A DNA stretch of 64,000 nucleotides. Source: Vogesella fluminis (GTDB lineage Bacteria > Pseudomonadota > Gammaproteobacteria > Burkholderiales > Chromobacteriaceae). The stretch is from the NCBI RefSeq assembly GCF_014652335.1, contig NZ_BMYP01000010.1:1-64000 (forward strand). Reading direction: 5' to 3'. How positions within the stretch are numbered: the first letter of the stretch is position 1; each line of letters opens with the position of its first letter. Under the pieces are notes generated by a model. That model had not been told where the DNA came from. It did not search any database and was given only the letters and a program-made list of their open reading frames with translations. This document shows, one piece after another, positions 1-10,189 of the stretch. A program made the position numbers and the translations under genes.

Positions 1-90
1 CTGTGTTTTGGATGATCCGAATTATCTCATACGGCTCGTTAAGTCCGACAGGCTGCTAGACTGGCGGCTCCATCACTCGGGAGTCCGCTC

Positions 91-540
91 ATGTCGCAGC
101 ACCGTTTCCAGTTCAGTCTTGGCGCCGATCCGCAGGCGCGCGAAGTCGTCCAGCTGGGCCTCAAGGCCTTCAACGTCGGGCAGATCGGCGACTACGCCTA
201 TCAGGACCTCGAACTGTACGCGCGCGATGCGGCCGGCGCGGTGGTCGGCGGCCTGTTCGGCCACTCCGGCATGGGCTGGCTGTACGTCGATTACCTGTGG
301 TTGGCCGAGGCGCAGCGTGGCGTCGGGCTGGGCGCGCAGTTGATGGCGCAAGTGGAGGACGAGGCGCGCCGCCGTGGCTGCGTCGGCGTGTTCCTGTACA
401 CCTACAGCTTCCAGGCGCCGGACTTCTACCACAAGCTGGGCTACCAGTTGCTGGGCGTGCTGGACGACTGCCCGCCGGGGCACCAGCGGCTGTACCTGAA
501 AAAGCCGCTGCCGGCGGTCGCGGAGTCACCTGCCGCCTGA
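91..540 (+). CDS. GNAT family N-acetyltransferase
   Basis: A 149-residue protein, a normal length for a single-domain GNAT acetyltransferase, which moves an acetyl group from acetyl-CoA to an amine. The acetyl-CoA pyrophosphate-binding loop is visible as QRGVGLGAQL at about residues 76-85, followed by the helix MAQVEDEARRRGC and a C-terminal FYHKLGYQ segment typical of the family. The substrate cannot be read from sequence. The ATG follows a GGGAG sequence at a good distance. The next gene downstream is on the same strand after a gap of 118 bases, so co-transcription is possible but not shown. Confidence 0.85.
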   Translation: MSQHRFQFSLGADPQAREVVQLGLKAFNVGQIGDYAYQDLELYARDAAGAVVGGLFGHSGMGWLYVDYLWLAEAQRGVGLGAQLMAQVEDEARRRGCVGVFLYTYSFQAPDFYHKLGYQLLGVLDDCPPGHQRLYLKKPLPAVAESPAA

Positions 541-658
541 GCCGTGTGCTGCCGGCGGCGCGGCAGTGGCCAAGCGCGGCTGTCGCGCCCGGCCGCATCG
601 CGCCGCTGGCGGCGATTCGCAGTAAGATGTCAGCCTCACCGTTATCGCCAGGCCCGCC

Positions 659-1588
659 ATGATCCTGATCCACACTCCCAGTGCCAAAGAAGTTGCCGCC
701 TACCTCGACCTGTTCCGCGCCGCGCTGCCGCAGCATCGCTTCATCAGCCTGGACGAGATGACAGCGCCGGAGGCGGTGCGCTACGTGATTACCTGGGGGC
801 CGCCGCCGGCGCTGTTTGCCCGGCTGACTAAGCTTGAGGCGGTGTTCGCGCTCGGCGCCGGTGTCGACAAGCTGCTGGCGCGCGACGACCTGTTGCCGGC
901 TACGCCGATCTACCGCCTGCTTGATGGCGGCATGGCGCAGCAGATGAGCGAGTACATCCGCTTCGGCGTGCTGTCCTACCAGCGGCATATGGATGTCTAT
1001 CGTCGCCAGCAGGCGGCGGGGGTGTGGAAGATGCTGGCGCCGAAACTGCCGGCCGACGTGCGTGTCGGCGTGCTGGGGCTGGGCGAGATCGGCAGCGCGG
1101 TGGCGCAGGCGCTGGCCGCCGACAGTTACCAGGTCAGCGGCTGGAGCCGCTCGCCGCGCCAGGTGCCGGGCGTGGACTGCCTGTTCGGCGACGAGGGACT
1201 GGACGAACTCTTGGTCGGCAGCGAGGTGCTGGCCTGCGTGTTGCCATCCACGCCGCAGACGCAGGGCCTGCTCAACGCGCAAAGGTTGGCCGCACTGCCG
1301 CCAGGCGCGATGCTGATCAATGCCGGCCGCGGCGACCTGTTGGACGAGGACGCGCTGCTGGCGCTGCTGGATGCCGGCCACCTGCGCTGCGCGCAGCTGG
1401 ACGTGTTCGCCAGCGAGCCGCTGCCGCACGGCCATCGCCTGTGGCAACACCCGGCGGTGACGGTGACGCCGCACATCGCCGCCATCACCCTGCGCGAGGA
1501 AGCCGTGCGCCAGATTGCGGCCAATCTTGAACGGCTGGTGGCGGGCGAGGAAGCGCAGGGGCGGGTCGTGCGCGAGCGCGGCTACTGA
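659..1588 (+). CDS. ghrA: Glyoxylate/hydroxypyruvate reductase A family
   Basis: A 309-residue D-2-hydroxyacid dehydrogenase close in length and layout to Escherichia coli GhrA, which reduces glyoxylate and hydroxypyruvate with NADPH in the cytosol. The Rossmann nucleotide loop GVLGLGEIGSAVA is at about residues 138-150. The family segment INAGRGDLLDE and the catalytic Arg, Glu and His region (FASEPLP, then TPHIAAIT) follow in the expected order. One exact copy of the dispersed 13-base motif (1282-1294) is translated as part of QRLAALPPG, and a one-mismatch copy starts at 1516 in the segment IAANLERL. Substrate preference within the family is inferred. Confidence 0.85.
   Translation: MILIHTPSAKEVAAYLDLFRAALPQHRFISLDEMTAPEAVRYVITWGPPPALFARLTKLEAVFALGAGVDKLLARDDLLPATPIYRLLDGGMAQQMSEYIRFGVLSYQRHMDVYRRQQAAGVWKMLAPKLPADVRVGVLGLGEIGSAVAQALAADSYQVSGWSRSPRQVPGVDCLFGDEGLDELLVGSEVLACVLPSTPQTQGLLNAQRLAALPPGAMLINAGRGDLLDEDALLALLDAGHLRCAQLDVFASEPLPHGHRLWQHPAVTVTPHIAAITLREEAVRQIAANLERLVAGEEAQGRVVRERGY
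1282..1294 (-). repeat. Dispersed 13-mer, copy inside ghrA
   Basis: Exact match to TGCGGCCAACCTT on the minus strand (AAGGTTGGCCGCA on plus). It is translated in ghrA as part of QRLAA, in a stretch where the family tolerates change. Confidence 0.8.
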
Positions 1589-1625
1589 TGGCGTGATGGC
1601 GCCGCCGGCCGCAGCCGGACAGCGC

Positions 1626-1638
1626 TGCGGCCAACCTT
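1626..1638 (+). repeat. Dispersed 13-mer, intergenic
   Basis: Exact TGCGGCCAACCTT in the short space between the convergent ghrA and lipoprotein genes. Single copy, no inverted partner, so it is not itself a hairpin. Confidence 0.8.
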
Positions 1639-1664
1639 GCCTGCTGGCTTACCCCGCTGTTGCG

Positions 1665-2123
1665 TCACGGCCGCACCACATGCCATACGCCGCCGATATT
1701 GTCGCCCAGGGTATCGCCCGGGCTCTGGTCGCCGGACCAGAAATACAGCGGCCTGCCGCGATGGGTCCATTGCTGGCTGCCGTCGCTACGCTGGACAAGG
1801 CCGAAGTCGCCGCTGGCGCTGGCGCCGGCCGGGGCGAGATAGGGCGGCCACTTCATCGCGCAGTCGCCGTTGCAGGCGCTGCTGCCGGCCTGATCGCGGT
1901 CGAAGCGGTACAGCGTTCTGCCGCCGTGTGCCATCAGCATGCCGCCGTGAAATCTTGCCGGCGCCATCATCATCATGCCGCCATGCATGCCGCCGCCTTG
2001 CATCATCGTGTCGTCCTGCGGCATGGGCATGCCGCCCTGCGGGTGATGGGCGCGATGGCCGTAGCCGGCACAGCCGGCCAGCAGCGACAGTGCCACGGCG
2101 GCAAGAATCAGGGGAGGGTTCAT
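1665..2123 (-). CDS. Met-rich lipoprotein with YxFxxD repeats (Lipoprotein_15 type)
   Basis: A 152-residue predicted lipoprotein. The signal peptide ends in the lipobox LLAGC with Cys18 as the lipidated residue. It is followed by a Met/His/Gly-rich stretch (about residues 31-66, including HGGMMMMAP). Two repeats of the secreted Lipoprotein_15 (COG4315) family follow: YRFDRD and YFWSGD, each matching Y-x-[FWY]-x-x-D. The family's role is not established. The Met/His-rich segment suggests metal (copper or silver) binding, which is inference. It is convergent with ghrA and has no obvious partner gene. Confidence 0.8.
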   Translation of the reverse strand: MNPPLILAAVALSLLAGCAGYGHRAHHPQGGMPMPQDDTMMQGGGMHGGMMMMAPARFHGGMLMAHGGRTLYRFDRDQAGSSACNGDCAMKWPPYLAPAGASASGDFGLVQRSDGSQQWTHRGRPLYFWSGDQSPGDTLGDNIGGVWHVVRP

Positions 2124-2209
2124 GATCGTATCCTTTGCTCAAGTGTGGCACATGCCTCCCTTACCATAGCCCATGTCCCGGTGCGGACGGCCGCGAATGT
2201 GCCGCAGCC

Positions 2210-2652
2210 TCAGGGTTGGCCGCAGGCCGGCCGGCGCGCCAGGAGCCGGGTGCGGGCGTGGTCGTAGCACCAGTTGAACACATAGGTGTAGGGCAGGAAG
2301 AACAGCAGGATGCCGACATCGAGCAAAAACGCCTGCCAGTAGCTGATTGCCATCCACCACGCCGCCACCGGCACGCACAGGAACACCAGCCCGCCCTCGA
2401 AGGCGATGGCGTGCTGGCAGCGCACCAGCGGCGTGCGCTGCCAGCCGGTGCGCCGCTCCAGCCGTTCGAACAGCGCACCAAACAGCATGTTCCAGCTCAT
2501 CGCGATGCCGGACATCAGCAGCGCCAGCACGCCGACGTGGCCGAGGCCGGTATCCAGCAGCCTGCTGCCCAGCGGCACCAGCAGCGCCATCGCGCACACC
2601 TCGTACAGCACGGCGTGGAAGATACGTTCACGCAGCGTCTTGTCGGTAGTCA

Positions 2653-2653
<1 letters not shown>
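2210..2653 (-). CDS. PACE family multidrug efflux transporter
   Basis: A 147-residue membrane protein made of two bacterial transmembrane pair (BTP) units with four predicted helices. This is the layout of the proteobacterial antimicrobial compound efflux (PACE) family, whose founder AceI exports chlorhexidine by proton antiport. An acidic residue in the first helix (VLYEVCAMA, Glu18) fits the essential AceI glutamate. I start at the ATG at 2653, whose first base is the last base of the upstream ABC gene's TGA. A TTG 12 bases earlier lies inside the dispersed repeat and is less likely. The TGATG overlap implies translational coupling to the transporter gene. Confidence 0.82.
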
Positions 2654-4341
<1,688 letters not shown>

Positions 4342-4371
4342 GATGTCACCTTGGGGGCCTGGTTCACGGAG

Positions 4372-4440
4372 CTGTTTCACCTTGGGGGCTATTTCACTTT
4401 CGGCGCTATTTCACTTTGGGGGACTATTTCACTTTTGGAT
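4372..4440. repeat. Four 17-18 base tandem repeats carrying repeated stop codons
   Basis: Plus-strand units begin at 4372, 4389, 4406 and 4424, each close to CTATTTCACTTTGGGGG. On the coding (minus) strand, units starting at 4389, 4406 and 4424 contain AAAGTGAAATAG; the last of these is the real end of the permease gene (residues PKVK, then stop). The array looks like duplication of the gene's own 3' end. The first unit has CAG instead of TAG, which opens an artificial upstream extension of the ATPase frame. Confidence 0.75.
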
Positions 4441-5509
4441 CGAGCGCGTCGCGCAGGCTGTCGCTGAGCAGCGAGAACGCGGTGACGAGCAGCGACATGC
4501 ACAGGGTGACGGCCAGCATCTGCCACCAGTAGCCCTGCAGCAGCTCGGCCGGCGCCTCGGCCAGCATCGCGCCCCAGCTGACCTGGGTGACGCCGACGCC
4601 GAAGCCGAGGAAGGACAGGATGGCCTCGTACTTGATCAACGCCACCGTGAGCATGGAAAACTGCACCAGCAGCAGGTGGCTGACGTTGGGCAGGATGTGG
4701 TGGAACATGCGGCGGGCGTGGCCGGCGCCGATGGCGTCGGCGGCGCGCACGTACTCGCGGCCCTTGTGCTTGATGAATTCGGCGCGCATCAGGCGGAAGG
4801 TGCCGGTCCAGCTGGTGAACGCCATCACCAGCACCACGGTGCCGATGCCGCGGCCGCTGACCGCGGCAAACGCCAGCAGCAGCAGCATGTCCGGCACCGA
4901 GGTGAACACGCTGTAGCCCCACATCAGCAGATCGTCGAGCAGGCCGCCGAAGTAGCCGGACAGCGCGCCGAGCACGGTGCCGATACCCAAGGCCAGCAGC
5001 GCGCCGGCGATGCCGACCTGCAGCGAGGTGGCGCTGCCCTGCAGCAGTTTCTGCAGCACGTCGCGGCCGCGCTGGTCAGCCCCCAGCGGCAGGCTGTCGG
5101 CGCGGGTCTGCTCGGCGCCGCGGTATTGCGCCGCCTGTTGCTGCGCAGCGGCCATGTCGGCCGCCAGCGGGTCCTCGTCGGCGGACAGGCCGGTGGCGCC
5201 GCTGCCGTCCAGCGCGGCGGCGCTGGTGGCGCGGCGGTCGGCGGCGTCGATGTCGGCGGCGTTGAGTTCGAGGTGGTGCGGTGCGCTGCCGGCGAACAGC
5301 GTCGGCGGCGCGTAGGGATGGGCGACCTCGTCCTGCCAGTGGCTGGCAACGAGGCCGCTCCAGGCGGCCAGCGCCAGCAGCAGGTAGGCGCCGACGATGC
5401 ACAGCGCGGCAAAGCCGATGCGGTCGCGGCGCAGGCGGCGCCAGCCGATGCGCGTCAGGCTGTTGTGATGGTGCGGGGCCGCAGGCGGCGGGGCGGAAGT
5501 ATGGGGCAT
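4424..5509 (-). CDS. Peptide ABC transporter permease (YejE/DppC-like)
   Basis: A 361-residue inner-membrane permease of the DppC/OppC family. It has one helix near residues 30-50, a long periplasmic segment, and five more helices. The cytoplasmic EAA-loop that contacts the ATPase is seen as EYVRAADAIGAGHARR. The segment between about residues 60 and 145 is unusually long and Ala/Asp-rich compared with DppC, closer to YejE-type permeases, which also carry an extra loop. The gene lies 4 bases from the upstream permease gene, so the two are one transcription unit. It ends in the tandem repeat described separately. Confidence 0.87.
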   Translation of the reverse strand: MPHTSAPPPAAPHHHNSLTRIGWRRLRRDRIGFAALCIVGAYLLLALAAWSGLVASHWQDEVAHPYAPPTLFAGSAPHHLELNAADIDAADRRATSAAALDGSGATGLSADEDPLAADMAAAQQQAAQYRGAEQTRADSLPLGADQRGRDVLQKLLQGSATSLQVGIAGALLALGIGTVLGALSGYFGGLLDDLLMWGYSVFTSVPDMLLLLAFAAVSGRGIGTVVLVMAFTSWTGTFRLMRAEFIKHKGREYVRAADAIGAGHARRMFHHILPNVSHLLLVQFSMLTVALIKYEAILSFLGFGVGVTQVSWGAMLAEAPAELLQGYWWQMLAVTLCMSLLVTAFSLLSDSLRDALDPKVK

Positions 5510-5513
5510 GGTG

Positions 5514-6452
5514 TCAGTGTAGTTGCACGCGCGGGTCGATCAGCTTGTAGACGATGTCGGTCAGCAGGTTGAACAGCATGGTGGCCAGCGCGATGTAGAT
5601 GGTGATCGCCTTGATCACCGGGAAATCGCTGCGCTCTACTGCCATCACCACCTCCTTGCCCATGCCGGGAATGCCGAAGAAGGTCTCCAGCAGCATGGCG
5701 CCCATCATCAGGTAGGGCAGCGACATCATCAGCGAGGTGACCACCGGGATCATCGCGTTGCGCAGCACGTGCTTGAGCATGATCACCGGCTCGGACAGGC
5801 CCTTGGCGCGCGCGGTGCGCACGTAGTCGTGACCCAGTTCTTCGACAAAGCAGCTGCGGTAGAAGCGGATATCCGGCGCCAGGCCGACGATCACCCCCAG
5901 CAGCAGCGGCAGCGGCAGGTAGTGCAGCAGGTTGTCGAGCGTGCTGTCGCTCCAGCCCATGATGGGGAACCAGCCGCACTTGAACGCCAGCCAGTACTGG
6001 CCGGCGATGATGTACACCAGCGCGCTGACCGACATCGCGCAGGTGGCGATCAGCGTCACCAGCCGGTCGGTGAGGCTGCCGTGCAGGTAGGCGACCAGCG
6101 CGGCGATGCCGATGGCCAGCACGGTGCCCAGCAGCAGGATGCTGCCGGTGAGCAGCAGCGACGGCCCGATGCGGCTGTGCAGCAGCGCCGACACCGGCTG
6201 CTGCGTCGACCACGAGGTGCCGAAGTCCAGCGTCAGCACCTGCTTCACGAAGATCAGGAACTGCTGCGGCAGCGGCAGGTCCAGCCCCAGCTGCTGGCGG
6301 ATGCCGGCCAGCGCCTCCGCGCTGAGGTTCTTGCCGGCGAGGATGTAGGACGGATCGCCGCCCACCCAGTTGAACAGCACGAACAGCAGCAGCATCACGC
6401 CGAACAGCGTCGGCACCATCTGCCACACGCGGCGGACGATATAAGCCAGCAT
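5514..6452 (-). CDS. Peptide ABC transporter permease (YejB/DppB-like)
   Basis: A 312-residue inner-membrane permease of the DppB/OppB family with an N-terminal helix (MLAYIVRRVWQMVPTLFGV), a periplasmic domain containing the DFGTSW element seen in this family, and five further helices. The EAA-loop reads DYVRTARAKGLSEPVI. It pairs with the second permease to form the membrane channel. The gene follows the binding-protein gene after 26 bases and precedes the second permease by 4 bases. Confidence 0.88.
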   Translation of the reverse strand: MLAYIVRRVWQMVPTLFGVMLLLFVLFNWVGGDPSYILAGKNLSAEALAGIRQQLGLDLPLPQQFLIFVKQVLTLDFGTSWSTQQPVSALLHSRIGPSLLLTGSILLLGTVLAIGIAALVAYLHGSLTDRLVTLIATCAMSVSALVYIIAGQYWLAFKCGWFPIMGWSDSTLDNLLHYLPLPLLLGVIVGLAPDIRFYRSCFVEELGHDYVRTARAKGLSEPVIMLKHVLRNAMIPVVTSLMMSLPYLMMGAMLLETFFGIPGMGKEVVMAVERSDFPVIKAITIYIALATMLFNLLTDIVYKLIDPRVQLH

Positions 6453-6478
6453 GATTTATCCTCGGGCCGCGCGGCCGT

Positions 6479-8251
6479 TCATTTCTGCAGGTCCAAGTAG
6501 CGCCAGCTGGTGCCCAGCAGCGGGTGCAGCTTCAGCCCTTTCACGTGGCGGTGTGCCAGCGTGCTGCGCATGCGGATGTCGCCGAAGATCCACGGCTGCT
6601 GCGCCACCGCGATCTTGTTCATCGCGTCGTACAGCTGGTTGCGCGCCGGACCGTGCGGCAGTTTCAGCGACGCCTCGAACAGGCGGTCGTAGTCGGCGTT
6701 CTTGAAGTCGGCGGCGTTGGAGTCGCCGGCATTCCTGCCGTACAGCAGCTGCATGAAGTTCTCGCCGTCCGGGTAGTCGGCGCCCCAGGCCATGCCCCAC
6801 ATCTGCAGCTTGCCCTGGTGGTTGGCCTTGGACAGCTCGTTCCACTTGCCCTGCCTGAAGCTGAGGCGGATCTTCAGCGTGTCGAAGGTCTTCTGCCAGT
6901 ACTCGTTCCACTGCTTGTCGGTGCTGCTGGTGCCGCAGGCCAGCTCGATGGACAGCGGCTTGCCGTCCGGCCGGGTGCGGTAGCCGTCGCTACCGATGCG
7001 GTAGCCGAAGCGGTCGAGCAGCGCGTTGGCCGCCGCCGGATCGTACTTCGGCGCGCCGCGGAAGGCCGGGTTGTGGCCGGCGACCCCGGCCGGCACGATG
7101 TAGTTCATCGGCACCGCCTGGCCGCGGCGGATGCCGGCGATGGCCTCGCTGACCGGGAAGGACATCGCGATGGCGCGGCGCAGCGCGATCCTGTCCTTGC
7201 TGTCGCCGCCGACCACCGGGTCCTGCATGTTGAAGAAGTGGAAGGTGATCTCCGGCAGCAGCTGGCGCTGCAGCTGGATGCCCTGCCGCGCGTACTGATC
7301 GGTCAGCCGCACCTTGAGCGGGTTTTTCGGGTCGATCACCAGCGCGCTTTGCAGCGCGACCTGCGGGATGCCGCTGATGTCCAGCTGGCGGTTGAGGAAG
7401 GACAGCCACAGCGGCTGCTCCTCCTCAATGACGGAGATCTCGATGCGGCCAACCTGCGGCAGCGTCTTGCCCTGCAGCGCCTGCACCACCGCCTTGTCCA
7501 CCGGGTCGTTACCCGGCGTCGCGTTGAACACCAGCTTGCGAAAGCCCGGATTGGCCTCCAGCACGATACGGCTGCCCGGCTTCCACTCCTTCAGCAAATA
7601 GGGGCCGGTGCCGACCGGGTGGGCGTTGGTGTTGTCGCGGTTGGCCTCGATCACCTCGCGCGCCACCGCGCCGAAGGCCGGCATCGCGAGGATGGGCAGG
7701 AAGTTGAAATTGGTCTCGGTCAGCGTCAGCTGCAGCGTGTACTTGTCCAGCACCCTGATGCCTTCCAGCGGCGCGTCGTAGTTCAGCGCGCCCTTGCCGG
7801 CGGCCTTCACCAGCTCGTTGCCGCCGACAAAGCGGCCGTCGACCAGGAAGCTCCACGGCGAGTGGATGGCAGGGTCGAGGTGGCGCTTGATGCTGTAGGC
7901 GTAGTCGGCGGCGGTCAGCTCGCGCCTCTTGCCCTTGAACGCCGGATCGGCGGCAAAATGGATGCCGGGCTTGAGGCGGAAGGTGTACACCTTGCCGTCG
8001 GCGGAGATGGCGGGCAGCGCATTGACGGTATTGGGAATCAGCTTCGCCGGCCGCGCCAGGTAGTCGTAGGTGACCAGCGGGTCGAAGATGTTCTCGGTGA
8101 CGGTGCTGGAGTACAGGTCGGAGACCTTGGCCGGGTCGAAGCCGGTTTCCGGCGCGTTCAACGCCACGCGCAGCACCTTGTTCATGTCGGCGGCCTGCGC
8201 CGGCAGCAGTAGCAGCGCGGCCAGGACGGCCAGCAGGGCGTGTGGTTTCAT
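6479..8251 (-). CDS. Peptide ABC transporter, periplasmic binding protein (SBP family 5)
   Basis: A 590-residue extracytoplasmic solute-binding protein of family 5 (OppA/DppA/YejA). The signal peptide is clear, with a hydrophobic core after MKPHALL and likely cleavage after AQA near residue 20. Family landmarks follow: the LNAPETGFDP start of the mature domain, VTENIFDPL, HPVGTGPYLLKEW and a C-terminal MWGMAWGADYPDG. The protein should capture oligopeptides or related amines for the permeases encoded next. Which ligand cannot be read. It is the first gene of the leftward operon, with 118 bases between it and the lysR gene upstream. Confidence 0.88.
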   Translation of the reverse strand: MKPHALLAVLAALLLLPAQAADMNKVLRVALNAPETGFDPAKVSDLYSSTVTENIFDPLVTYDYLARPAKLIPNTVNALPAISADGKVYTFRLKPGIHFAADPAFKGKRRELTAADYAYSIKRHLDPAIHSPWSFLVDGRFVGGNELVKAAGKGALNYDAPLEGIRVLDKYTLQLTLTETNFNFLPILAMPAFGAVAREVIEANRDNTNAHPVGTGPYLLKEWKPGSRIVLEANPGFRKLVFNATPGNDPVDKAVVQALQGKTLPQVGRIEISVIEEEQPLWLSFLNRQLDISGIPQVALQSALVIDPKNPLKVRLTDQYARQGIQLQRQLLPEITFHFFNMQDPVVGGDSKDRIALRRAIAMSFPVSEAIAGIRRGQAVPMNYIVPAGVAGHNPAFRGAPKYDPAAANALLDRFGYRIGSDGYRTRPDGKPLSIELACGTSSTDKQWNEYWQKTFDTLKIRLSFRQGKWNELSKANHQGKLQMWGMAWGADYPDGENFMQLLYGRNAGDSNAADFKNADYDRLFEASLKLPHGPARNQLYDAMNKIAVAQQPWIFGDIRMRSTLAHRHVKGLKLHPLLGTSWRYLDLQK

Positions 8252-8369
8252 GTCGGCTCCTCGGGTTTCTTTCTATTCTGGCAACAAATGCCGGCTTTTG
8301 CGCGAGTGGTGCGGCCGGGCGCTGCAGTTGCGGCCAAGGGTAAAGCAAACGGTGCGCCGGTGCCGGGGG

Positions 8370-9278
8370 TCAGCGCGCCGCCGCCGGCGCCAGCCGCGCC
8401 AGCATGTCCTGCAGCAGCTCGATCAGCACCCGCACCTTCATCGGCAGGTAGCGCCGTGCCGGGTACACCACGTACACCTCGGCGCTGCGGGTGCGGTAGT
8501 CGCTCAGCAGCGGCTGCAGCCGGCCTTGCTGCAGCGCGTCTTCCACCAGGAAGCGCGGCTGCAGCAGGATGCCCATGCCGGCCACCGCGGCGCTGACCAG
8601 CACGTCGCCGTTATTGCTCTGCAGCGGGCCGTCCACCGCCACCGGGATTTCCTCGTCGCCGTGCCAGAAGCGCCATACCTGCGGCTGGTTGCCCTGCTGG
8701 TAGCGCAGGCAGCTGTGGCGGGCGAGGTCGGCCGGCGTCTGCGGCGCAGGGTTGGCCGCAAGGTAGGACGGCGCCGCGCACGGCAGCATGTCGATGTGCC
8801 CCAGCGGCCGAGCGATCAGGCCGCCGCCCAGCGGCTGGGTGCTGATGCGCAGCGCGAGGTCAAAGCCGTCCTCCACCAGGTCGACCTGGCGGTCGGACAG
8901 CTCCAGCTCCACCTGCAGCAGCGGGTGGCGGCAGCGCAGCTCGGCCAGCCACTCGCCCAGATAACGCATGCCGAAGGACAGCGGCGCCGCCATGCGCAGC
9001 GTGCCGCGCGCCTCCACGCTCTGCTGCATCGCGGCGGCGTCGGCCTCTTCCAGCTGCGCCAGCACCAGCGCGGTGCGCCGCGCGTAGTCCTGCCCGGCCT
9101 CGGTGAACGCCAGCCGCCGTGTGGTGCGCTGGATCAGGCGGGTGCCCAGCTCCTGTTCCAGCGCGCCGAGGTACTTGCTGACCATGGCGGTGGACATCTC
9201 CAGCCGCGCCGCCGCCGCGACGAAGCTGCCGCTGTCGTGAATGCTGTGGAACACCCGTAATGCCACCAGCTTGTCCAT
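8370..9278 (-). CDS. LysR family regulator, divergent from the dioxygenase gene
   Basis: A 302-residue LysR-type transcription factor with the N-terminal winged helix-turn-helix (FHSIHDSGSFVAAAARLEMSTAMVSKYLGALEQ split across residues 10-42) and the C-terminal effector-binding domain. It is transcribed away from the DODA-type dioxygenase gene, the usual layout in which a LysR protein controls its neighbour. A short dyad lies between them. The effector is unknown. A degenerate copy of the dispersed repeat around 8748 falls in the segment YLAANPAP. Confidence 0.85.
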   Translation of the reverse strand: MDKLVALRVFHSIHDSGSFVAAAARLEMSTAMVSKYLGALEQELGTRLIQRTTRRLAFTEAGQDYARRTALVLAQLEEADAAAMQQSVEARGTLRMAAPLSFGMRYLGEWLAELRCRHPLLQVELELSDRQVDLVEDGFDLALRISTQPLGGGLIARPLGHIDMLPCAAPSYLAANPAPQTPADLARHSCLRYQQGNQPQVWRFWHGDEEIPVAVDGPLQSNNGDVLVSAAVAGMGILLQPRFLVEDALQQGRLQPLLSDYRTRSAEVYVVYPARRYLPMKVRVLIELLQDMLARLAPAAAR

Positions 9279-9297
9279 GATTGTTTCTTTATAGTTA

Positions 9298-9309
9298 GCA
9301 ATTCATTGC
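9298..9309. promoter_or_regulatory. Candidate LysR operator dyad
   Basis: The inverted repeat GCAATTCATTGC sits 20 bases upstream of the lysR start, in the region shared with the divergent dioxygenase gene. A short A/T-centred dyad in this position is typical of LysR autoregulatory sites. No binding evidence exists. Confidence 0.35.
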
Positions 9310-9405
9310 ATGAATAGCCGTTTATTCGCTCTCTGGCAAGGTGTTCAATATGGCTATCACTATATTGCGTGGTGTCAGCCGCGCCCTTGTTACAGGTAAC
9401 GCATC

Positions 9406-10188
9406 ATGTTCTTCGCTCCCTTGTTCCTGTCCCACGGCGGACCGGATGTCCTGATCAACGGCTCGCCGGCACCGGCGGCCTGGCGCGCCCATGCCGGCAG
9501 CCTGCCACGGCCGCGCGCCATCCTGATGATGTCGGCGCACTACCTCGCGCTGCAGCCGCTGCTGGGCAGCAGCCCGCGCTGGGGCACGGTGCACGACTTC
9601 GGCGGTTTCCCGCGCGAGCTGTACAAACTGCAGTATCCGGCGGCGGGCGACGACAGCGTGCTGGCCGAGGCGATGGCGCTGCTGGCGGCAGCGGGCATCA
9701 GCGCCCGTCACGACGGCGCCGAGGGCCTGGATCACGGCGCGTGGGTGCCGCTGTTGGCGATGTATCCGCAGGCCGACATCCCGGTGATCACCATCAGCAC
9801 CCTGCCGCGGCAGGACGCGCGCGCGCACTACCAGCTGGGGCTGGCGCTGGCGCAGCTGGCCGAGCAGGGGGTGCTGATCATCGGCTCCGGCAGCATGACG
9901 CACAATCTGTACGAGCTGTCGCGCGCCGGCGGCCCGGAGCAGCCGTGGGCGAAGGCGTTTGCCGACTGGATGGCGCAGCGCCTGCAGGAAAACGATATCG
10001 AGGCCTTGCTGGACTGGGAGGCGCGGGTGCCGTTTGCCAAGCAGAACCACCCCAGCGACGAACACCTGCTGCCGCTGTTCTTTGCGCTGGGCGCGGCCCA
10101 CGGCAAGGTTGGCCGCAGCCTGCACCGTGGCATCGAGCTGGGCGCGCTGGCGATGGACGCCTGGGCGTTCGACGGCGCGGCGGCCTGA
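9406..10188 (+). CDS. DODA-type aromatic ring-opening dioxygenase (YgiD-like)
   Basis: A 260-residue class III extradiol dioxygenase of the DODA/LigB-like group. Putative metal ligands are His10 (SHGGP), His45 (SAHY) and a histidine in NHPSDEHLLP; His110 (DHGAW) is the likely catalytic base. Relatives act on DOPA-like catechols, but the E. coli homologue's natural role is unclear, so the substrate here is open. It is divergent from a LysR gene that probably regulates it. A dispersed 13-mer at 10105 is translated as GKVGR near the C-terminus. Confidence 0.85.
   Translation: MFFAPLFLSHGGPDVLINGSPAPAAWRAHAGSLPRPRAILMMSAHYLALQPLLGSSPRWGTVHDFGGFPRELYKLQYPAAGDDSVLAEAMALLAAAGISARHDGAEGLDHGAWVPLLAMYPQADIPVITISTLPRQDARAHYQLGLALAQLAEQGVLIIGSGSMTHNLYELSRAGGPEQPWAKAFADWMAQRLQENDIEALLDWEARVPFAKQNHPSDEHLLPLFFALGAAHGKVGRSLHRGIELGALAMDAWAFDGAAA
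10105..10117 (-). repeat. Dispersed 13-mer, copy inside the dioxygenase gene
   Basis: Exact minus-strand copy, translated as KVGR in the C-terminal part of the enzyme. Confidence 0.8.
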
Positions 10189-10189
10189 G

